Positions 51,612 through 59,519 of a stretch of 64,000 nt of DNA are shown here, piece after piece. The translations under genes were made by a program, and so were the position numbers. Numbering within the stretch: the stretch's first letter is position 1; each line of letters starts with the position of its first letter. The stretch spans positions 1,302,001 through 1,366,000 of the forward strand of contig NZ_CP061274.1 in assembly GCF_014775655.1 (NCBI RefSeq), in the 5' to 3' direction. The notes under the pieces are model-generated. The model was not told the DNA's origin and did not search any database. It worked only from the letters and a program-made list of their open reading frames with translations. This stretch comes from Clavibacter zhangzhiyongii (lineage in GTDB: Bacteria; Actinomycetota; Actinomycetes; Actinomycetales; Microbacteriaceae).

Positions 51612-51737
51612 ATCTGTCGAGTCCGCGATCGTCCGACCCTCTAATCAGGCGCCGCGAGACCCCATCGAACCTATGCCGAGTGTGCCCCCACGCTCACGGC
51701 CGTCAGTTCACCCCACACAAAGAAATTCAGGAGAATT

Positions 51738-52151
51738 GTGGCTGTCAAGATCCGTCTGAAGCGCCTGGGCAAGATCCGCGCGCCGTACTACCGCATCGTC
51801 GTCGCCGACTCGCGCACCAAGCGCGACGGCCGCGTAATCGAGGAGATCGGCAAGTACCACCCCACCGAGGAGCCCTCGTTCATCGAGGTCCAGTCGGACC
51901 GGGCGCAGTACTGGCTCTCCGTGGGCGCCCAGCCCACCGAGCAGGTCGAGGCCCTCCTCAAGCTCACGGGCGACTGGGGTCGCTTCAAGGGCGACAAGGA
52001 CGCCGTCTCCACCGTCCGCACCCGCGAGGCGAAGCCCGCCTACGTCGCGGACGAGAAGAAGAAGCCGGTCCTGAAGCCCAAGACCGAGAAGGCCGCCCCC
52101 GCGCCCGAGGCCGCCGAGGCCCCGGCCGAGGCGACCGAGGAGCAGGCCTAG
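51738..52151 (+). CDS. rpsP: 30S ribosomal protein S16
   Basis: This is a 137-residue S16 with the family core [39 protein letters not shown] and [17 protein letters not shown] (residues 2-95). A Lys/Ala/Glu/Pro-rich extension follows (about 100-137), common in actinobacteria. The GTG has a strong SD (AGGAGAATT). It heads the rpsP-khpA-rimM-trmD group joining ribosome assembly and tRNA modification. Confidence 0.97.
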   Translation: MAVKIRLKRLGKIRAPYYRIVVADSRTKRDGRVIEEIGKYHPTEEPSFIEVQSDRAQYWLSVGAQPTEQVEALLKLTGDWGRFKGDKDAVSTVRTREAKPAYVADEKKKPVLKPKTEKAAPAPEAAEAPAEATEEQA

Positions 52152-52154
52152 CCC

Positions 52155-52391
52155 ATGCTCGCTCCCGCGCTCGCGCACCTGGTCAAGGGCATCGTCGAGC
52201 ACCCGGATGATGTCTCCGTGACGAGCAAGGGATCCCCCCGCGGCGAGGTCCTCGAGGTGCGCGTGCACCCCGAGGACCTCGGTCGGGTCATCGGCCGCGC
52301 GGGTCGCACCGCGAAGGCCCTCCGGACGCTCGTCTCGGCTCTCGCCGACGGCCAGCGTGTCCGCGTCGATGTGGTGGACACCGATTCCTGA
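52155..52391 (+). CDS. khpA: KH-domain RNA-binding protein KhpA
   Basis: This is a 78-residue single KH-domain protein with the GXXG loop in LGRVIGRAGRTAKALRTLVS. KhpA, usually with KhpB/Jag, binds many RNAs and affects cell size and elongation in Firmicutes. The position between rpsP and rimM is conserved. The ATG is 3 bp after the rpsP stop. The 3' end overlaps the presumed rimM start. Confidence 0.93.
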   Translation: MLAPALAHLVKGIVEHPDDVSVTSKGSPRGEVLEVRVHPEDLGRVIGRAGRTAKALRTLVSALADGQRVRVDVVDTDS

Positions 52392-53025
52392 GGACGAGGC
52401 CAGGGACCCCGCGGCCTTCCGCGTGGGCCGGCTGACCAAGGCGCACGGGCTCAAGGGAGCCGTCAAGCTCGAGCTGTTCACGGACGACCCCGACCGGCGG
52501 TTCGTCCCCGGCGCCGAGTTCTCGCTGCAGGTCCCCGAGTCGTCCCCCTGGCACGGCCGCACCCTCACGCTCACCGAGCTCCGCTGGTACAACAGCCACC
52601 CCGTCGGCTTCTTCGAGGGGGTCGCCGACCGCACGGCCGCCGAGTCGCTCGCGAAGGCCATCCTCTGGATGACGCCGCCGGCCGACGAGCCCGCCGAGCC
52701 CGACGCCTGGTACGACCACCAGCTGGTGGGACTGAAGGTCCTCCGCGACGGCGTCGAGGTCGGCACCGTCGCGCTCGTCGACCACTTCCCGGCGCAGGAC
52801 CTGCTGCACGTCGACACCCCGAGCGGCACGGTGCTCGTGCCCTTCGTGCAGGCCATCGTCCCGTCGGTCGACGTGGAGGCGGGCACCCTCGTGGTCACGC
52901 CGCCGTACGGCCTCTTCGAGGAGATCCCGGACGACCGGCCCGAGACCCACCAGCGTCCCGAGGCTCCCGAGGCACCTGCCTCCGCCGACGACGGTCCCGC
53001 CCCCGAGGGCGACGACGCCCGCTGA
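52369..53025 (+). CDS. rimM: Ribosome maturation factor RimM
   Basis: This 218-residue 30S assembly factor binds S19. The N-terminal RimM barrel starts at [20 protein letters not shown]. The PRC-barrel domain (about 110-185) has [14 protein letters not shown] and [16 protein letters not shown]. The Pro/Glu/Ala-rich tail is non-conserved. The start is uncertain: ATG 52369 overlaps khpA by 23 nt, GTGs at 52357 and 52372 are possible, and GTG 52423 would begin right at the conserved fold. No start has a clear SD. TrmD follows after 1 bp. Confidence 0.9.
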   Translation: MWWTPIPEDEARDPAAFRVGRLTKAHGLKGAVKLELFTDDPDRRFVPGAEFSLQVPESSPWHGRTLTLTELRWYNSHPVGFFEGVADRTAAESLAKAILWMTPPADEPAEPDAWYDHQLVGLKVLRDGVEVGTVALVDHFPAQDLLHVDTPSGTVLVPFVQAIVPSVDVEAGTLVVTPPYGLFEEIPDDRPETHQRPEAPEAPASADDGPAPEGDDAR

Positions 53026-53026
53026 C

Positions 53027-53713
53027 ATGCGGATCGACATCGTCTCGATCTTCCCCGAGTTCTTCGGGGTGCTCGACATCTCACTCCTCGGCCGTGCGCG
53101 CCAGTCCGGGCTCATCGACCTCCGCGTGCACGACCTGCGGTCCTACGCGCACGACCGGCACCGCACCGTGGACGACACGCCCTACGGCGGCGGCGCCGGC
53201 ATGGTGATGAAGCCCGAGCCGTGGGGCGAGGCCATGGACGAGGTGCTGGCCGACGACACGGATCCGGTCGTCATCTTCCCGTCGCCCGCCGGCGACGTCT
53301 TCACGCAGGCCATGGCGCAGGAGCTCTCCGCGGAGCCCCACCTCGCGTTCGGCTGCGGCCGCTACGAGGGCATCGACCAGCGCGTCGTCGACCACACGGC
53401 CGCTCGCGCGCGGGTCCGGCTCGTCAGCCTCGGCGACTACGTGCTGAACGGCGGCGAGGTCGCCGTGATGGCCTTGATCGAGGCCATCGGGCGGCTGGTG
53501 CCCGGCGTCGTCGGCAACCCCGCGAGCCTGGTGGAGGAGAGCCACTCCGACGGGCTCCTCGAGCACCCCAGCTACACGAAGCCCCCGGAGTGGCGCGGCC
53601 TCGCCGTGCCCGACGTGCTGCGGAGCGGCAACCACGGCGCCATCGCCGCATGGCGGCGCGAGCAGCAGCTCGAGCGCACGCGGCGCGTCCGTCCCGACCT
53701 GTTCCCCGACTAG
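53027..53713 (+). CDS. trmD: tRNA (guanine(37)-N(1))-methyltransferase
   Basis: This 228-residue SPOUT methyltransferase modifies G37 of tRNAs reading CNN codons and prevents +1 frameshifting. Signatures are [54 protein letters not shown] and the knot [20 protein letters not shown]. It lies 1 bp after rimM. Here rplS does not follow directly, being separated by map and a membrane protein gene. Confidence 0.97.
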   Translation: MRIDIVSIFPEFFGVLDISLLGRARQSGLIDLRVHDLRSYAHDRHRTVDDTPYGGGAGMVMKPEPWGEAMDEVLADDTDPVVIFPSPAGDVFTQAMAQELSAEPHLAFGCGRYEGIDQRVVDHTAARARVRLVSLGDYVLNGGEVAVMALIEAIGRLVPGVVGNPASLVEESHSDGLLEHPSYTKPPEWRGLAVPDVLRSGNHGAIAAWRREQQLERTRRVRPDLFPD

Positions 53714-53740
53714 GGGCGCGGAGCCGGGTGGCGTCCGGGG

Positions 53741-54505
53741 TCAGGAGCGCGCGGTGAGGATCAGCGGTCCGGACTCCGTGATGGCGACGGTGTGCTCCAT
53801 GTGCGCCCCGCGCGAGCCGTCGGCGCTGCGCAGCGTCCAGCCGTCCTTGTCGGTGTAGATCTCGTCGGTGCTCTGCAGGAACCACGGCTCGATCGCGATG
53901 ACGAGGCCCGGTCGCAGCGGCACGCCGCGGTTCGGGCGGCCCTGGTTCGCGATGTGGGGGTCGCCGTGCATGGTGCGGCCGACGCCGTGGCCGCCGAAGT
54001 CCGTGTTGACCGAGTAGCCGGCCTCCGTGGCGACGGCGCCGATGGCGGCCGAGATGTCACCCGTGCGCCCGCCGGGCTGCGCCGCGCGGATGCCCGCCTC
54101 GAGCGCCGCGGTCGTGACCTCGATGAGGCGCACGTCCTCCGCGCGGGGCGTGCCGACGATGACGCTCACCGCCGAGTCGCTGACCCAGCCGTCGACGGAC
54201 GCCGCGAAGTCGAGGCTCAGGAGGTCGCCGTCCTGCAGTCGGTAGTCGTGGGGGAGGCCGTGCAGCACGCCGTCGTTCACGGAGGTGCAGAGGACCTTGC
54301 CGAACGGCATCGCGCCGAAGGAGGGGTGGTAGTCGATGTAGCAGGACTCGGCGCCGCGCTCGCGGATCAGCCGGTGGGCCGTGCGGTCGAGCTCCAGCAG
54401 GTTGACGCCGACGTCGGCCTGCGCGGCCAGGGTGGTCAGCACGTGGGCCACGAACTCCCCGGCGGGTCGCATCTGGTCCATCTCGGCGGGCGTTCGCAGT
54501 TCCAT
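53741..54505 (-). CDS. map: Methionine aminopeptidase, type I
   Basis: This 254-residue dimetal peptidase removes initiator Met. Ligands are the Asp residues in LLSLDFAASVDGWVSDSAVS, His in FGGHGVGRTMHGDP, and Glu in IAIEPWFLQ and HMEHTVAI. No N-terminal SH3/zinc extension is present. The ATG at 54505 is 10 nt below TAGGAT, and an in-frame GTG at 54508 is only 7 nt below it, so a leaderless GTG start with one extra residue is possible. Confidence 0.95.
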   Translation of the reverse strand: MELRTPAEMDQMRPAGEFVAHVLTTLAAQADVGVNLLELDRTAHRLIRERGAESCYIDYHPSFGAMPFGKVLCTSVNDGVLHGLPHDYRLQDGDLLSLDFAASVDGWVSDSAVSVIVGTPRAEDVRLIEVTTAALEAGIRAAQPGGRTGDISAAIGAVATEAGYSVNTDFGGHGVGRTMHGDPHIANQGRPNRGVPLRPGLVIAIEPWFLQSTDEIYTDKDGWTLRSADGSRGAHMEHTVAITESGPLILTARS

Positions 54506-54515
54506 CACCCGATGG

Positions 54516-54521
54516 ATCCTA
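54516..54521 (-). promoter_or_regulatory. -10 hexamer TAGGAT of map
   Basis: Minus-strand TAGGAT ends 7 nt before GTG 54508 and 10 nt before ATG 54505 of map. Confidence 0.55.
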
Positions 54522-54566
54522 CGCGAGGGGCGTCCGGCCGCCTCGGCGCCGCCCAGGATCCGCTCG

Positions 54567-54572
54567 TAGCAT
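54567..54572 (+). promoter_or_regulatory. -10 hexamer TAGCAT, leaderless start of the membrane protein gene
   Basis: TAGCAT ends 6 nt before the ATG at 54579. Confidence 0.55.
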
Positions 54573-54578
54573 GGGCCC

Positions 54579-55070
54579 ATGCAGCAGTCCCCGGCCCTCG
54601 GCCTCCGCCGCGCGCTCTACCGCTGGCACTTCGCCGCGGTCGTCGTGCTCCCCGCCTGGCTCCTCGTGGGATGGGCCGCCTTCGGCTCCGGGGGGTGGGA
54701 GCTCCTCCTCGTGATGCTCGCCGCGGGCGCGCTCGGTCTCGCGCTGCTCGTCGCGCTGGGCGTCGTCGTCGCCCGCCGGTCCGTCCGCACCACCCGCGCC
54801 GTGTCGCCGACCGACGCGGTCGTCCTGGGCGTCCTGACCCTCGCGGTCGTCGGCGCGGGCACCTACTCGGTCGTCAGCACCTGGTGCGCGGTCGTGGCGG
54901 CCCTCGCGGCCGTGGCTCTCGTCGCGCTGGCCGTGCGCCAGCTCCTCGCGGAGACCCGGCAGCGCATGCAGGAGGTCATCTCCGTCATCGAGCGCGACGC
55001 CCAGCCGCGTCCGCCCGAGTGGAAGGCCGCGGAGGGCCCGGACGCCGGGCGCACCATCCGCCTGGAGTGA
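54579..55070 (+). CDS. Small membrane protein of unknown function (four predicted helices)
   Basis: This is a 163-residue protein I do not recognise. It has four hydrophobic helices (about residues 17-37, 40-65, 78-98 and 102-122) followed by a cytoplasmic helical tail LAETRQRMQEVISVIERDAQ and a charged C-terminus. Short loops and an even helix number suggest both ends are on the same side. It is divergent from map and upstream of the rplS promoter. The ATG is 6 nt below TAGCAT. Confidence 0.75.
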   Translation: MQQSPALGLRRALYRWHFAAVVVLPAWLLVGWAAFGSGGWELLLVMLAAGALGLALLVALGVVVARRSVRTTRAVSPTDAVVLGVLTLAVVGAGTYSVVSTWCAVVAALAAVALVALAVRQLLAETRQRMQEVISVIERDAQPRPPEWKAAEGPDAGRTIRLE

Positions 55071-55097
55071 TCCGCGGGGCACGTGCCCGCCCGTGCT

Positions 55098-55127
55098 TTG
55101 CGCTCGACGCGCCCGAGGTGACAGAAT
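55098..55127 (+). promoter_or_regulatory. rplS promoter, TTGCGC-N18-CAGAAT
   Basis: -35-like TTGCGC (55098-55103) and -10 CAGAAT (55122-55127) are separated by 18 bp. A leader of about 110 nt follows and contains a short ORF. Confidence 0.5.
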
Positions 55128-55135
55128 GGGCGATC

Positions 55136-55204
55136 GTGCCTGCCGCCGACCCTGCCACGGGGGAGTCGGCCACCATCGCGGGCCGTTCCCCTTCCAGAAA
55201 TTGA
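55136..55204 (+). CDS. Possible 22-aa leader ORF upstream of rplS
   Basis: GTG at 55136, 8 nt below CAGAAT, begins a 22-codon ORF ([22 protein letters not shown]) ending TGA at 55204, 40 nt before the rplS ATG. The leaderless-type position is the main support. No homologue or obvious sensing residues are seen. Confidence 0.35.
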   Translation: MPAADPATGESATIAGRSPSRN

Positions 55205-55244
55205 TGCGCAGTCGACCCGTGGCGGTTGCAGAGAGCGGTACACC

Positions 55245-55589
55245 ATGCACATCCTCGATTCCGTCGACCAGGCGTCGCTGCGGTCGGACATCCCCGACTT
55301 CCGCGCCGGCGACACCGTCAAGGTCCACGTCAACATCGTCGAGGGCAGCCGCTCGCGCATCCAGGTGTTCCAGGGCATCGTCATCGGCCGTCAGGGCGAG
55401 GGCGTCCGCGAGACGTTCTGCGTCCGCAAGGTCAGCTTCCAGGTCGGCGTCGAGCGCACCTTCCCGGTCCACTCCCCGGTCATCGACCACATCGAGGTCG
55501 TGACGCGCGGCGACGTGCGCCGCGCCAAGCTCTACTTCCTGCGCGACCTGCGCGGCAAGAAGGCGAAGATCAAGGAGAAGCGCTCCTAG
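55245..55589 (+). CDS. rplS: 50S ribosomal protein L19
   Basis: This is a 114-residue L19 with [60 protein letters not shown] and a basic C-terminus [12 protein letters not shown]. The length matches the family. The ATG has only a weak GAGAG SD, about 8 nt upstream. The roughly 110-nt leader is longer than most here, in keeping with regulated ribosomal protein genes. A perfect hairpin follows 24 bp after the stop. Confidence 0.97.
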   Translation: MHILDSVDQASLRSDIPDFRAGDTVKVHVNIVEGSRSRIQVFQGIVIGRQGEGVRETFCVRKVSFQVGVERTFPVHSPVIDHIEVVTRGDVRRAKLYFLRDLRGKKAKIKEKRS

Positions 55590-55613
55590 CGCATCCCCAC
55601 CTGTCATCCCACC

Positions 55614-55645
55614 GAGCTCCCGGCATCTACACTTGCCGGGAGCTC
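55614..55645 (+). terminator. 12-bp hairpin after rplS with the lepB -10 in its loop
   Basis: GAGCTCCCGGCA (55614-55625) and TGCCGGGAGCTC (55634-55645) pair perfectly. The 8-nt loop TCTACACT contains TACACT (55628-55633), a good -10 located 22 nt before the lepB ATG. The element thus looks like the rplS terminator and the lepB promoter at once. Confidence 0.65.
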
Positions 55646-55655
55646 AGGCGGTTAA

Positions 55656-56408
55656 ATGACAGACAGCACGGCGCCCGCGGACACCAGGTCCTCGGGCAGG
55701 CACAGCGGCAGCGGGTCGCGCGGATGGAAGACGTTCCTCCGGGACGTCCTCGTCATCTTCGTGGTGGCCCTCCTCGTATCGGTCCTGATCAAGGCGTTCC
55801 TGATCCGGTCGTTCTTCATCCCCTCCGCCTCCATGGAGGACACGCTGCAGATCGACGACCGCATCGTGGTGAACCAGCTGACGCCGCGGTTCGTGCCCCT
55901 GCAGCACGGGGACGTCGTCGTGTTCCGCGATCCGGGCGGCTGGCTCACGCCGTCACCCGAGGTCGCGAAGCCGCCGATCCCGGCGGCGGTCGACTGGGCG
56001 CTCACCACCGTCGGCCTGTCCGCGTCGGACAGCAACGACCACCTCATCAAACGCCTCATCGGGCTGCCGGGCGACCACGTCGTCTGCTGCAACTCCCTCG
56101 GCCAGATGAGCGTCAACGACGTGCCGCTCGACGAGCCGTACATCAAGCTCGTGCCCGGAGACGCGCGCGCGTCGGACGTCGACTTCGACGTCACGGTGCC
56201 CGCGGACTCGCTCTGGGTCATGGGCGACAACCGCGGCAACTCCGCCGACTCCCGCTACAACCAGGACGGCCCCACCAGGGGCTTCGTGCCGATCGACCAC
56301 GTCGTCGGCCGCGCCTTCGTGATCACCTGGCCCATCGACCGCTGGTCGATCCTCAGCGACCACCCCGAGACGTTCGGCGACGTGCCGGACGCGGTCCCCG
56401 CCGGCTGA
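55656..56408 (+). CDS. lepB: Signal peptidase I
   Basis: This 250-residue membrane protease cleaves Sec and Tat signal peptides. It has one N-terminal transmembrane helix (about residues 29-50, LVIFVVALLVSVLIKAFLI), the catalytic Ser in FFIPSASMEDTLQ (about 59), and the general-base Lys in HLIKRLIGLPGDHV (about 131). Box E is WVMGDNRGNSADSRYNQDGP. All catalytic elements are present. A Ser/Gly-rich cytoplasmic leader precedes the helix. RnhB follows with a 1-nt overlap. Confidence 0.95.
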   Translation: MTDSTAPADTRSSGRHSGSGSRGWKTFLRDVLVIFVVALLVSVLIKAFLIRSFFIPSASMEDTLQIDDRIVVNQLTPRFVPLQHGDVVVFRDPGGWLTPSPEVAKPPIPAAVDWALTTVGLSASDSNDHLIKRLIGLPGDHVVCCNSLGQMSVNDVPLDEPYIKLVPGDARASDVDFDVTVPADSLWVMGDNRGNSADSRYNQDGPTRGFVPIDHVVGRAFVITWPIDRWSILSDHPETFGDVPDAVPAG

Positions 56409-57067
56409 TGCCGGTCGCCGATCCGACCCTCGACCTCGAGCGCGAGCTGCTGAGCGCCGGCGCGGCCTTCGTCATCGGCTGCGACGAGGTCGGCCGGGGG
56501 GCGCTGGCCGGGCCCGTGGCCGTCGGGATGGCGGCGCTCGGAGTCGGCCACGTCGAGTTCCCCGCGGGCCTCCGCGACTCGAAGATGCTCAGCGAGAAGC
56601 GACGGGAGGCCCTGCATCCGGCCGTCGCGGGCTGGGTCCCGCACTCGGCCGTCGGCATGGCCTCGGCCGAGGAGGTGGACTCCCTCGGGATCACGGCGTG
56701 CCTCGGCCTCGCAGGGCGGCGCGCGCTCGTCGAACTGCACCACCGGGGGGTGCCGCTCCTCGAGAGCGTCGTCCTGCTCGACGGGTCCCACGACTGGCTG
56801 ACCCCCGCCCTGGCGCATCCCGTCCCCATCCGCACGCGCGTCAAGGCCGACCGCGACTGCGCCTCCGTGGCCGCGGCGTCCGTGCTCGCGAAGGTGCACC
56901 GCGATCGCCTCATGGCGGCATGGCACGACGAGTCGCCCGAGTACGGCTGGGCCGGCAACAAGGGCTACGGCAGCCCGGCGCACCTGGAGGCGATCCGCGC
57001 GCGCGGCGCCTCGGCGATCCACCGGCGGACGTGGCTCACGGGCGTCCTGGCGGCGCCGGGCGCCTGA
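56408..57067 (+). CDS. rnhB: Ribonuclease HII
   Basis: This 219-residue enzyme cleaves RNA in RNA-DNA hybrids and single ribonucleotides in DNA. Catalytic residues are Asp and Glu of GCDEVGRGALAGPVAVG, Asp of VVLLDGSHDWLTP and Asp of KADRDCASVAAASVLAKVHR. GNKGYGSPAHLEAI is the C-terminal family motif. The ATG overlaps the lepB stop by 1 nt, so the two are cotranscribed. Confidence 0.95.
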   Translation: MPVADPTLDLERELLSAGAAFVIGCDEVGRGALAGPVAVGMAALGVGHVEFPAGLRDSKMLSEKRREALHPAVAGWVPHSAVGMASAEEVDSLGITACLGLAGRRALVELHHRGVPLLESVVLLDGSHDWLTPALAHPVPIRTRVKADRDCASVAAASVLAKVHRDRLMAAWHDESPEYGWAGNKGYGSPAHLEAIRARGASAIHRRTWLTGVLAAPGA

Positions 57068-57166
57068 GGACCTGCCCCTGCCGTCGTCGCGGCGTCCAGC
57101 TCGCGTCGTCCCGGGGACGCGCGCCCGGCGGCCGCCCGGCCGGACGGCGGCGGCCTCGAGGGCGGA

Positions 57167-57172
57167 TAGGAT
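57167..57172 (+). promoter_or_regulatory. -10 hexamer TAGGAT upstream of the DUF2469 gene
   Basis: TAGGAT ends 9 nt before the ATG at 57182. Confidence 0.5.
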
Positions 57173-57181
57173 CGACGGACC

Positions 57182-57505
57182 ATGGATGACGACGAGTTCG
57201 AGGACTACGACCGCGAGGTGGAGCTCGCGCTCTACCGCGAGTACCGGGACATCGTGTCCCAGTTCAAGTACGTGGTCGAGACCGAGCGGCGCTTCTACCT
57301 CGCCAACGAGGTCGAGCTGGTGCGGCGCGACACGGAGCACGACTTCTACTTCGAGCTGAGCATGACCGACGTGTGGGTGTGGGACGTCTACCGCTCCGAC
57401 CGCTTCGTGAAGTCCGTGCGCGTGCTCACCTTCAAGGACGTGAACGTCGAGGAGCTGTCGGCCAAGGAGTTCGAGCTCCCCAAGGAGCTCGCGATCGACG
57501 AGTAG
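57182..57505 (+). CDS. DUF2469 family protein
   Basis: This is a 107-residue acidic protein found almost only in actinobacteria and nearly always between rnhB and yraN, as here. The sequence is rich in aromatic and acidic residues ([59 protein letters not shown]). There is no signal peptide or membrane helix. Function is unknown. The conserved context hints at nucleic-acid metabolism. A TAGGAT hexamer 9 nt upstream suggests a nearly leaderless mRNA. Confidence 0.9.
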   Translation: MDDDEFEDYDREVELALYREYRDIVSQFKYVVETERRFYLANEVELVRRDTEHDFYFELSMTDVWVWDVYRSDRFVKSVRVLTFKDVNVEELSAKEFELPKELAIDE

Positions 57506-57596
57506 GGCCCCCGCGGGAGTCCTCCCCAGGCGGCTGCGTCCGGTTCAGCGCACCAGCTGGTCGTCGGCGCGAGCCGCTGGCTCGGGTCGCACGCAT

Positions 57597-57610
57597 CCTC
57601 CTCGTGGAGG
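57597..57610 (+). promoter_or_regulatory. Hairpin enclosing the yraN Shine-Dalgarno
   Basis: CCTCC (57597-57601) pairs with GGAGG (57606-57610) across TCGT. The GGAGG is the SD of the yraN ATG at 57616, so folding would hide it. Confidence 0.4.
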
Positions 57611-57615
57611 TGCGC

Positions 57616-57972
57616 ATGACACGCGGACAGGATCTGGGACGACGCGGCGAGGAGCTCGCCGCACGGCATCTGATGGCACGGGGCTACGCCCTCGTCGAGC
57701 GCAACTGGCGGTGCCGCGAAGGCGAGATCGACCTCGTCATGCGCGAGGCGGGCACGACCGTGCTCGTCGAGGTGAAGACGCGGGCGGGCCTCGGCTACGG
57801 ACATCCGCTCGAGGCGGTGACGAGGGCCAAGGCGGCCCGGTTGCGCGTGCTCGCCGGGCTGTGGTGCCAGGAGCACCCGGACCACCGAGGACCCGTGCGC
57901 ATCGACGTCGTGGGCGTCGTCTGGCCGCGCGACGCGCAGCCGACCGTCGACGTGATCCGGAGCGCGTGCTGA
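57616..57972 (+). CDS. yraN: YraN/UPF0102 family endonuclease-like protein
   Basis: This is a 118-residue protein with the restriction-endonuclease-like core of UPF0102: [40 protein letters not shown] with the D-ExK catalytic pattern, and [16 protein letters not shown]. The function is unproven, but its constant linkage to rnhB, yifB and dprA suggests DNA processing. The ATG at 57616 has GGAGG 5 nt upstream. The stop overlaps yifB by 1 nt. Confidence 0.9.
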   Translation: MTRGQDLGRRGEELAARHLMARGYALVERNWRCREGEIDLVMREAGTTVLVEVKTRAGLGYGHPLEAVTRAKAARLRVLAGLWCQEHPDHRGPVRIDVVGVVWPRDAQPTVDVIRSAC

Positions 57973-59519
57973 TGGCCGTCGGACGCACGCTCGCCGTCGC
58001 CCTCTCCGGCCTCGACGGGTCCCTGGTCGACGTCGAGGCCGACATCACGAGCCAGCTCCCCGGCTTCGTGCTCATCGGCCTCCCCGATGCCGCCCTCAGC
58101 CAGGCGCGGGAGCGCGTGCGAGCCGCCACCGGCAACGCGGGCTGCGAGTTCCCGGTCCGGCGGGTCACCGTCAACCTGTCGCCCGCCGTCCTGCCCAAGC
58201 ACGGCTCGGGGTTCGACCTCGCCATCGCGCTGGCCGTGCTCGCGGCGGGCGGCTCGGTGTCGGCCGAGTCCGTCGCCGGCACGGTGCACCTCGGCGAGCT
58301 CGGCCTCGACGGGCGGCTGCGGCCGACCCACGGGATCCTGCCCTCCGTCCTCGCCGCGCGTCGAGCCGGGGTCCGGCGCGTGATGGTGCCGCGCTGCCAC
58401 GCCGACGAGGCGTCGCTCGTGCCGGACATGCGCGTGATCGCGGTGTCGGGGCTCCGGGAGGCGGCCATCCACCACGGAGCCGAGCTCGAGCCGGAGCCCG
58501 ACGAGCACGAGGGCGCGCGGGCACCGGGAGGGGATCCGGCGCCGGCCACGTCGTCGGCGGATCCCGAGCCGTGCCTCGGAGACGTGGTCGGCAACGAGGA
58601 GGCCGTCGAGGCGCTCGTCGTGGCCGCCGCCGGCGGGCACCACATGTTCCTGCTGGGGCCGCCGGGAGCGGGCAAGACCATGCTCGCGCAACGGCTCCCC
58701 GGCCTCCTGCCCGACCTCGACGAGGAGTCGGCGCTGGAGGTCGGCTGCATCCGGTCGCTGTGCGGAGAGCGGCTGGGGCCCGACCTGCCGGTCCGGCCGC
58801 CGCTCGAGGCGCCGCATCACACGGCCAGCGCGGCGGGCATCGTCGGGGGCGGCAGCGGCCGCATCCGCCCCGGCGCCGCCGTGCGGGCGAGCGGTGGCGT
58901 GCTCTTCCTCGACGAGGCCCCGGAGTTCGCCGGAGCCGTGCTCGACTGCCTGCGGCAGCCGCTCGAGTCCGGCGTCGTCAGCATCCATCGCGCCAACGGA
59001 GTCGCGCACTTCCCCGGGAAGTTCCAGCTCATCATGGCGGCCAACCCATGCCCGTGCGGCGCCTTCGGGGTGCCCGGTCCGGACTGCAGCTGCCCGCCCC
59101 AGGCTCGTCGCCGCTACCTGGCGCGCTTGTCGGGTCCGCTGATGGACCGGATGGACATCCGCCTCAGCGTCCGCCGCGTCACGACGGCGGTGCATCGGGG
59201 TGCGGAGGACACGCCCCGCGCGACCACCGCGATGGCCCGGGCACGGGTCGCCGCCGCACGCGCTGCCGCCGCCGACCGGTGGGCCGCGACGCCGTGGCGG
59301 ACCAACGCTCACGTCTCCGGCGCGTGGCTCCGGCGGGAGGCCCGGGTCGCCCGCGGTGCCACGGCCGCGCTCGATCGCGCGCTCGACCGGGGGCTGCTCA
59401 CCATGCGCGGCTACGACCGGGTCCTGCGGATCGGATGGACGCTCGCCGACCTGGAGGGCGCGCCGAGCCCCGACGCCGACCACCTCGGGCGCGCGCTGCT
59501 CCTGCGGGGCGCCGCGTGA
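57972..59519 (+). CDS. yifB: YifB family Mg-chelatase-like AAA+ ATPase (ComM-like)
   Basis: This 515-residue hexameric AAA+ protein is related to ComM, a branch-migration helicase promoting homologous integration of incoming DNA. The N-terminal ChlI-like domain (about 1-170) has VEADITSQLPGFVLIGLPDA. The AAA domain has Walker A LLGPPGAGKTMLAQRLPGLL, Walker B GVLFLDEAPEF and MAANPCPCGAFG with a Cys cluster continuing in CSCPP. The C-terminal Mg-chelatase domain closes the protein. It overlaps yraN by 1 nt and dprA by 4 nt, consistent with a natural-transformation-like DNA uptake module. Confidence 0.94.
   Translation: MAVGRTLAVALSGLDGSLVDVEADITSQLPGFVLIGLPDAALSQARERVRAATGNAGCEFPVRRVTVNLSPAVLPKHGSGFDLAIALAVLAAGGSVSAESVAGTVHLGELGLDGRLRPTHGILPSVLAARRAGVRRVMVPRCHADEASLVPDMRVIAVSGLREAAIHHGAELEPEPDEHEGARAPGGDPAPATSSADPEPCLGDVVGNEEAVEALVVAAAGGHHMFLLGPPGAGKTMLAQRLPGLLPDLDEESALEVGCIRSLCGERLGPDLPVRPPLEAPHHTASAAGIVGGGSGRIRPGAAVRASGGVLFLDEAPEFAGAVLDCLRQPLESGVVSIHRANGVAHFPGKFQLIMAANPCPCGAFGVPGPDCSCPPQARRRYLARLSGPLMDRMDIRLSVRRVTTAVHRGAEDTPRATTAMARARVAAARAAAADRWAATPWRTNAHVSGAWLRREARVARGATAALDRALDRGLLTMRGYDRVLRIGWTLADLEGAPSPDADHLGRALLLRGAA

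Noticed and set aside
51673-51767. An ORF in the rpsP leader starting ATG at 51673 and overlapping rpsP.
   Set aside because: It begins more than 60 nt below the -10, has no SD, and its product has no features. The strong SD belongs to rpsP GTG 51738.
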